Source: Benincasa hispida
Lineage: Eukaryota; Streptophyta; Magnoliopsida; Cucurbitales; Cucurbitaceae
Direction: 5' to 3'
Length of the DNA: 64,000 nucleotides
Assembly (NCBI RefSeq): GCF_009727055.1
Contig: NC_052359.1
Span: 58,033,539-58,097,538, forward strand
A program made the translations under genes and the position numbers. Positions 58,190 through 64,000 of this stretch are shown here, piece after piece. The notes beneath the pieces were generated by a model. That model was not told where the DNA came from and did not search any database. It saw only the letters and a list, made by a program, of their open reading frames with translations. Within the stretch, counting starts at the first letter, position 1, and each line of letters begins with the position of its first letter.

Positions 58190-58900
58190 CTTTGAATTTC
58201 ATTTTGGGTCTCTATATTTTAAAATTTTGTTTAATTTCAATATCCTACTTTCAATAAATTTACTACTTTGTTATTTTTAATTGTTATTAAATTTTGATTT
58301 GTAACGATTTTTTCAATTTTATAATAATTTAGTCCTTAAACTTCAGTATATCATAATTTAGTCATTGTATCTTTAAATTCATGACAATAGTCTCTATAAA
58401 ATTTTTATTTTATAAAAATATTAAGTCTCTAATTAGTTTATTGGTTTATTTATGCAAGAAAGGTCTTTAATTCTTAACACTAATTTCTATAATAGGGATT
58501 AAATTGTTATAAATTTTAAAGTTCAGGGATTAAATTATTTTGTTGTAAAGTTTAGAAACCAAATTGGTATGAAATTAAAAGTTTAGGAACTAAATTGTCA
58601 CAAACCAAAATTTAGAAACTAAATTATTAAAGTTTGAAGACTAAAAGTGGTTTTTAACATTTTTAGAAAATATTATTATGTATTAGCATTTTTACTGTAA
58701 ATCTTGAAAATATTTATATATATTGTATTTCCTTACATGGAAGTTATTATTACCTAACTAATTTAGGTAATGATCAACTTTGAGGTATTGAATTTAAGAT
58801 TGATTAAAAATACAAGAAATAAAATTAGACATTTGAAAATATATGAACTAAAATTGAACTAACTTCAAAGTATGTAGACAAAAAAGATATTTTAATTAAT
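58190..58900. repeat. Fold-back (MITE-like) repeat, copy 2, with inner inverted arms
   Basis: Outer arms (GGGTCTCTATATTTTAAAAT, CTACTTTCAATAAATTT near 58205-58260) match, reversed, 58795-58885. Inner arms of the TTTAGTCCTTAAACTTCAG type (58331-58350) match, reversed, a series of GTTCAGGGATTAAATTAT, AGTTTAGGAACTAAATTGT and TTTAGAAACTAAATTAT units (58525-58630). Related to copy 1 at 53390. It begins about 120 bp upstream of the UGT pseudogene start. Confidence 0.6.
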
Positions 58901-61135
58901 GAAATTTAGTGAGTAATAATTTCTTATTTTCAAATACGTAACATTGTAGGGTCTATTTGACTATATTGTTGTTTCATGTGTTATTATTCAATTTTCTTTT
59001 AAAAAAAATTATTCTCATGTCTTGCTTCTATCTATTAAGTCCCTCTATTTTGAAAAGATCTCATCAAAGTCAAGTCTTAATAATTTATAAATAAAATTTG
59101 ATCTTCGGTTAGTTTTTCAACCCAACATATTTTGTTGAACCACAAATTTAAGAGCAATACGCGAGTGTAGATAGATGTGACGTAAGGGCATGCATCAGTA
59201 TTTTGGTGTTATTGGAAATGGGAACTAATGCGTGGTGCCGAAGGCCAAATTGAAGGGTGACAAAGTATGAATCGTTGCTGTTTTGAGACTTTTGGTTGGG
59301 ATGGCTCATAGTCTTACAACAGCCTATGCCTAACTGACAAAGACAATATGGCTTCATTTTAGAGTGCCCACTCATTGCATATCCACGTATATACATCATG
59401 TTGGAGTCTTCTCCAAGTTCTTTTTGGACTTTCCTTCGGTTTTTTTCTTCTTTTTTCTTTTCAATTGAGTTTGGATGCATTTCTATGTAATTATAAAGAC
59501 AACAATTTTAGTTGCCATCTCCAATAATGCTGAAAAGTCCTTTTGATAGGTTCAAAAGTCTATCCATCTTTTTTACGAAAAATTATAGTTGTCTCTTAAT
59601 TAGTTATAAAGTTAAAAGAAGTCGTAAAGTAAAATATATTTGTATATGAGGAAATAATTTTAAATTATTTGATACATAATTTAAATTACCTAACATTTAA
59701 AAAGCAAAAAATATGTTTATTTTAAATTCCTAATGGATCATTTTCAAACTATAATTTCATTAGTTTAAACTTTTGTAATATCTTTAACCTTCAATTAATT
59801 GTTTTCTTTAATCTATAATCGTTTTAAGTTAGCCCTGGTTGAAAAATTTGTGAAATATTGATCAAAACGATACATTTGTTAAAAAGAAAAGAAAAGATAA
59901 TAGATATCTCACTTTTGTTGACACTTACATTTAACTTGTTGGTTGCATAAAAAATCACATCATTTTAACTAAATATATAAGTCAATAAAAATATAAAAAT
60001 TTTGTGAAAAAGAGTAATAAATATCTAAGATTAAAAATGAGGGAACTTTTGAGAGTACAATATTATTTATTTTCTTAGCCCACAGTGGTGAGGTGAAATA
60101 GGAACAGGCTAACAACCAACTATTTTTTCATATAAGATTCAAATAACATTGTGGCCAGTAGGTAGAAGAAGGGAACTAAAACAAAAATTACTTAAATATT
60201 ATAGTATTTAGATTCATTATAACAAAAATTATAAAGGAAGAGAGTGAAACATTGAGCCTCTCCATATACCCACATGTAGAGCCAAATTTAATGTTGAACC
60301 ATTCGGGAATTTTTACACCATACAAACTTACAGGTATATAGTGCTATATGTTTTCAATTGAGTTTGGATTCATGTAATGACAAAAGAAAGGTCATCCATT
60401 ATGGTTTTGCAATTATATAGAACGTAATAGAAACAACAATTTTAGTTGTCATGTCCAATGCATTTGTATTCGTTTTTCTTTTCTTTTCTTTCTTGCCAAG
60501 TTTTCTTAAAAAAGATTTTGAGCTTTGTTCTTTATTTAAAAATGTTTCAATTCTTTCAAATGTTGTAATCATACATTTGAGTTCTCATAAATATTTCAAA
60601 GCTAAATTTGGAGAAAAATCCACTAGAGTATTGGACCAAAATTGAGACTTTGAAACAATGTAGTGTTGATTGAAACGAAAATTAAATTTTGATGATCAGA
60701 ATGTGGACAACATATTGATATATTTATATTATTTGGTTATTTAAATGGGCTGATTAAAGTAATTTGTAATTAAATAGGTCATTTGGGAAATTCGGAAAGG
60801 GAACGAAACAGAGGAATTGCAGAAATGGCCGGTTTGGAAGAAGGATAATGTTCGAGAAAGGATTCTTTCATACTAGTTTGTTTTAACCATGCATTCTAAC
60901 GCTTTTTTTCTTTGAAGAAGTCATGCATTCTAAACCCTAATAGCTATGGAATGTAGATTTTAAATATATATACATTTAAGTTATATAGAACTTAGCTTAA
61001 CGGCAATTTGCATGGCCTATCTCCCTAGAACTATGTTATTGTCATATTTAATATTTTCTTTAGGAAATAAAACAAGCAAACGAACAAGCCCTAAGAATTA
61101 TATCATGTGACAAACATATTTGAAGATTTAATATA
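58901..61135. other. AT-rich intergenic, no supported gene
   Basis: The minus-strand frame 59148-59480 (110 codons) has no known motif; it is only a weak hypothetical. Two similar segments with TTGAGTTTGGAT-CAT and ACAACAATTTTAGTTG lie at 59462-59530 and 60355-60465, a short direct duplication. No RNA gene seen. Confidence 0.5.
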
Positions 61136-61400
61136 GGACAAAATACACTTTTGGTCCCTAAGGTATAAGGTTCATGTCTATTTGGTCCATGAAGTTTCAA
61201 AACAGACATTTTAGTTTCTCATGTTTGCTAAATGCTTCTAAGTGGCCTCTGACTTAACATTAAATTAATTGAATGCTTACTAGATCATTACGTGTTGATT
61301 TAGACGTTAATTCTATTTGATGAGGTGTTAATTGTATTAGATTAGTTGGAAAATCAATGAAAATTTTATTTTAAAAAAGAAAGTTAGTTAAAATTGAAAA
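61136..61400 (+). repeat. Dispersed plant repeat fragment (TTTTGGTCCCTAAGG type)
   Basis: AAATACACTTTTGGTCCC, then TATTTGGTCCATGAAG and GACATTTTAGTTTCTCATG. This pattern of repeated 'TTGGTCC' lines is common in plant intergenic repeats. No inverted partner is seen in the window, so probably one arm only. Confidence 0.45.
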
Positions 61401-61434
61401 AGAAATGGGATGACTCCTCACTCAGAATACGAAT

Positions 61435-61901
61435 GTTAATTGGAAAACAATGGCAAACACTGTAACAACAAAAATACTAACAGTAAGCAAACAAGTAAAG
61501 GCACATAGAAGTTGATTACCCAGTTTGATGATAATCCACCTATGTTTGGGGGGTAGTGTGCCCAGAAAAGTGATAGAACTCGGGTTATGTATTTACTCTT
61601 TTGGCCAAATTGCCAAGGAAGCCGAGACTTCCCCCTGTACACCAGCTCACTGAGCATTCACAAAATACAACCAAGATATCCTTAACTCACCCCCTCCTTT
61701 CTTTAAATACTCTAATTTATAACTAACCGAATTTTCTTTAGGCCCACAAGATCACACAGCCTCTAACTAATTTTATTCCCTCTCCCTCACCCATTTACAT
61801 TTGATTCTCTATTTACATTTGATTCCTTTCCCATATTTTCATTTGGTTCACCTCTCTTATTTTGTTTCCCCTCATACCTTTTAATGATCGGGGGCCTATC
61901 A
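61435..61901 (-). repeat. 3' LTR of a Ty3/gypsy chromovirus-type element, 467 bp
   Basis: The minus strand starts TGATAGGCCCCCGATC at 61901 after the purine tract and ends ...CCAATTAACA at 61435. The frames 61436-61657 and 61787-61969 fall inside it; the latter is the end of pol. Confidence 0.75.
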
Positions 61902-61918
61902 CTACCCGCCCCCCAAAA
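61902..61918 (-). other. Polypurine tract of the chromovirus-type element, inside coding sequence
   Basis: The minus strand reads TCTTTTGGGGGGCGGGT just before the LTR. It also encodes part of the pol C-terminus (VFWGAGSDRPP). Confidence 0.78.
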
Positions 61919-61969
61919 GACCACATTGTCCTCAAGGTGAAAGCTTAGAAATTGTTCTTTGATTTGCAT

Positions 61970-62498
61970 GCCATTCTCTCAAGTTGCATCTTCTGGAGTC
62001 ATGCCATCCCATTGAATAAAGACTTCAAAATCAGTCGGTGATACGACTGTTGTGTTAACCTTCCATATACCTAAAACAACAATCAGATGAGGGTTTAATT
62101 GTACCTCATTCTGCCACACCGGAGGAGTGGTCATCCTTGGAAACAATGTGCCGACTACCTTCCGAACTTGAGACACATGACACTGGGTGGATGTTAATAT
62201 GTGTGGAAAGATCAAGCTTATATGCCACCGGGCCAATTTTTTTAACGATTTTGAAAGGGCCTATGAAGTGAGGAGCGAGTTTCGGGTGCTTCTGAACCAG
62301 CAGGGAGCTTTGGCGATATGGTTTGAGTTTAACATAAACCCAATCGGATATTTCAAAGTTCATCTCTCTTCTTTTAGCACCTACAAGAGACTTCATCCAT
62401 TGTTGTGTTGCCTCTAGTGTACCCTTAAGGTTTTTGAGCATCTCATTTCTATCTTTTAATAAGATGTCCACTTCTCCCACCAGTAGTCCCTGCTTCAT
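61970..62498 (-). pseudogene. Gypsy integrase C-terminal region and chromodomain
   Basis: 62498-62106 carries the GPY/F-like region (VYVKLKPYRQSSL, APHFIGPFKIVKKIG, VAYKLDLS). After a frameshift near 62160 the next frame gives PLVWQ-like, VLGIWKVN, FEVFIQWDGMTPEDATWE-type sequence and FHLEDNVVFWG, a chromodomain-like end. Chromodomains bind modified histones and steer integration. Confidence 0.8.
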
Positions 62499-63182
62499 AT
62501 GAGACTAACGGGGGAACAGGTCGGCCATACACTACTTCATAAAAGGATTTCTTGATAGTGGTATGATAGGAGGTGTTGTAGTTGTATTTTGCCCATTCCA
62601 ACATAACTTTGTTGGTGTTTCCATGGAAAAGCAATGTAGATACGCTTCTAATCCTCGATTGACAACTTCTGTCTGATTGTCAGTTTGTGGATGATATGAT
62701 GTGCACCATTTCAATTGGGTACCCATCAATTTGAATAGTTCTTCCCAAAACAGGCCTGTGAATATTTTGTCTCTATCGGACTCGATGCTCCGAGGCACCC
62801 CATGTAGCCTTACTATTTCCCGAAGGAATATCCCTACTACCATGGCTGCTGTGTAAGGATGATGAAGGGTGATGAAGTGTGTGTATTTTGATAAACGGTC
62901 AACTACCACCAAGATGGAGTTGTGCCCTTCATATTTCGACAATCCATCAATGAAATCCATGCTGATGTTGTTCCAGATTAGTTTCGGTATAGGCAAAGGA
63001 TGCAACAATCCTACTGGGTCTAAGGACAAGTATTTGGCTTGTTGGCAAACGGAACAATCACCAACAAATGCACACACTTGAGCTTTCATTCCCTTCCAGA
63101 AAAATTCCTTCTTGAGACATTGGTACATCTTGATTGTTTTATTATGACCTCCTATTGGACTATTATGAAATTCTTGGAGCAA
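62449..63182 (-). pseudogene. Gypsy integrase: HHCC zinc finger and DDE core, frameshifted
   Basis: The zinc finger is HNSPIGGH (His ligands) and CSVCQQAK (Cys ligands), about 63167-63050. Core motifs are MDFIDGLSKYEGHNSILVVV (first Asp), SDRDKIF (second Asp) and YHPQTDNQTEVVNRGLE (Glu). A frameshift near 62635 moves the reading to 62634-62449 (WAKYNYNTSYHTTIKKSFYE and VVYGRPVPPLV). Catalytic residues are kept but the polyprotein is broken. Confidence 0.87.
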
Positions 63183-63260
63183 TAATGGAATTGTTGGTGA
63201 TGAAGAAGGCGGTACTATTCTCTGTTTATACAGTAAAAGTTCCCCCTTCCAAGTGTAGTC

Positions 63261-63758
63261 TTATGGGTGAGGATTTCCGGTTTGAATACTATATCGGATG
63301 CCTCGTAATTCTTCATCTTGATCAATCTGACTGTTAAAGACAGCTAGATTAATAATATCCACTACACTCAACAAACTCAGTTCCATTGGCGAAGGTATTC
63401 GAGACAACGCATCAGCTGCCGAATTTTCTAACCCCTTTTTGTATTCTACCCATTTCTGGTATTCACTTGTAATGATTCGTTGTTTTAGTAAGAACGTAAG
63501 GCTCTTCTGATCGATGCGTACTGTAAATCGTTGGTCCAATAAACATGGTCTCTATTTTTGGACAGCCATGACAATTGCAATCAATTCACGTTCATAAAAA
63601 GCCTTGAGACGATATGTTAGTGGCAGGGCGTGGCTGAAATAGGCCAAGGGACGACCTTCCTGTTTTAAGACAGCTTCTACACCCACCCTTGATGCATCCA
63701 TTTCCACTACAAATGGTCGGGTGAAGTCGGGCAGCCCCAAAGTAGGGAGTTGTGCCAT
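63261..63758 (-). pseudogene. Gypsy RNase H domain with nonsense codon
   Basis: 63758-63552 encodes FVVEMDASRVGVEAVLKQEG and LAYFSHAL then FYERELIAIVMAVQK, the gypsy RNase H start with its first Asp and the YEREL motif. A TAG follows where W is usual (WRPCL). 63539-63261 continues with RFTVRIDQKSLTFLLKQR and KWVEYKKG then NSAADALSRIPS. One nonsense codon separates them. Confidence 0.86.
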
Positions 63759-64000
63759 TGTCTGCTTCAGAGTCTTAAAAGCTTTTTGGGTTTCCTCGTT
63801 CCACTTAGAATTGTCCTTCTTGAGTTGTTGAGGTAATCGGAATGCAATTGCTTCTTAGTTAGCTACAAACTTATGATAATACCCTGTCAGCCCGAGAAAC
63901 CCTCTCAATTGCTTAACTGAGGATGGTGTTGGCCACTGCACCATGGCTTCTATTTTTTATGGATCTGCTGCTACCCCATCTTCTGAAATTACATGGCCCA
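63759..64000 (-). pseudogene. Gypsy reverse transcriptase end (thumb/connection)
   Basis: Minus-strand translation: WAHVISEDGVAADP, a stop, [33 protein letters not shown], a stop and then KKDNSKWNEETQKAF. This matches the conserved region after the gypsy YVDD motif. It runs off the window. Confidence 0.85.

Larger units (their letters stand above)
61902..64000 (-). mobile_element. Ty3/gypsy chromovirus-type element, internal part, cut by window end
   Basis: From the window end leftwards: end of reverse transcriptase, RNase H, integrase zinc finger and core, integrase C-terminal part and chromodomain, then polypurine tract and LTR. This gypsy order (reverse transcriptase before integrase) continues beyond 64000. 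Stops and frameshifts make this copy inactive. Confidence 0.88.

Noticed and set aside
57857..58257. Plus-strand frames opposite the UGT pseudogene
   Set aside because: They mirror the codon pattern of the minus-strand UGT.
59148..59480. Minus-strand frame of 110 codons as a possible small gene
   Set aside because: No recognisable domain, no clear promoter, overlaps a duplicated intergenic segment; kept only as a note in the intergenic entry.

Overview
This is a 64-kb piece of plant nuclear DNA, almost certainly eudicot. The evidence is AT-rich intergenic sequence, a single-exon family-1 UDP-glycosyltransferase (UGT) of the UGT73C type, and a dense nest of Ty1/copia and Ty3/gypsy LTR retrotransposons primed by initiator tRNA-Met. 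The UGT style suggests a cucurbit, but that is a weak inference. There are no tRNA, rRNA, CRISPR or bacterial features. Only one gene looks intact.

Layout. 1-6312: a decayed copia element (+) with gag, protease, integrase, reverse transcriptase and a 2.1-kb 3' LTR. 6317-11568: 3' LTR and integrase end of a gypsy element (-), interrupted by a clean solo LTR (9906-11488, target duplication CCCAG). 11569-29888: three related copia LTRs separated by two similar internal regions of about 4.25 kb (-). These internals carry gag only, behind a 2.5-kb leader full of tandem repeats. The second internal is split by a solo LTR (23069-27208), which is itself split by a second solo LTR in the opposite direction (23504-25563). 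29889-31654: leader scrap, primer-binding site and LTR of another relative. 31970-35859: a dispersed repeat, an old copia gag relic and a small copia element with 0.43-kb LTRs. 37681-39144: the intact UGT. 39937-53130: a second nest, with an LTR inside an LTR, a non-autonomous element carrying a plant-transposon-type gag, a copia pol fragment and two LTRs fused by deletion. 53390-58900: fold-back repeats flanking a second UGT copy (56727-58069, -) that has lost most of its sugar-donor box. 61435-64000: LTR and pol of a chromodomain gypsy element (-) running off the window.

How the parts relate. At least twelve LTRs belong to one related copia group, in two main subfamilies. One has a 2.0-2.1-kb LTR with an internal array of CGATCG-type motifs; the other has a roughly 1.9-kb LTR and gag-only internals. 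The gag of the first element and the gags of the gag-only elements are clearly related, so the gag-only elements were probably mobilised by an autonomous relative. The two UGTs are convergent paralogues now about 17.6 kb apart, with most of the gap filled by retrotransposon sequence.

Most unusual content. The most unusual feature is the leader of the gag-only elements: a threefold repeat of about 158 bp with a small hairpin in most units, a palindromic block repeat, and a short-motif array whose motif differs between copies while its flanks are conserved. The CGATCG array kept at one position in the other LTR subfamily is also notable.
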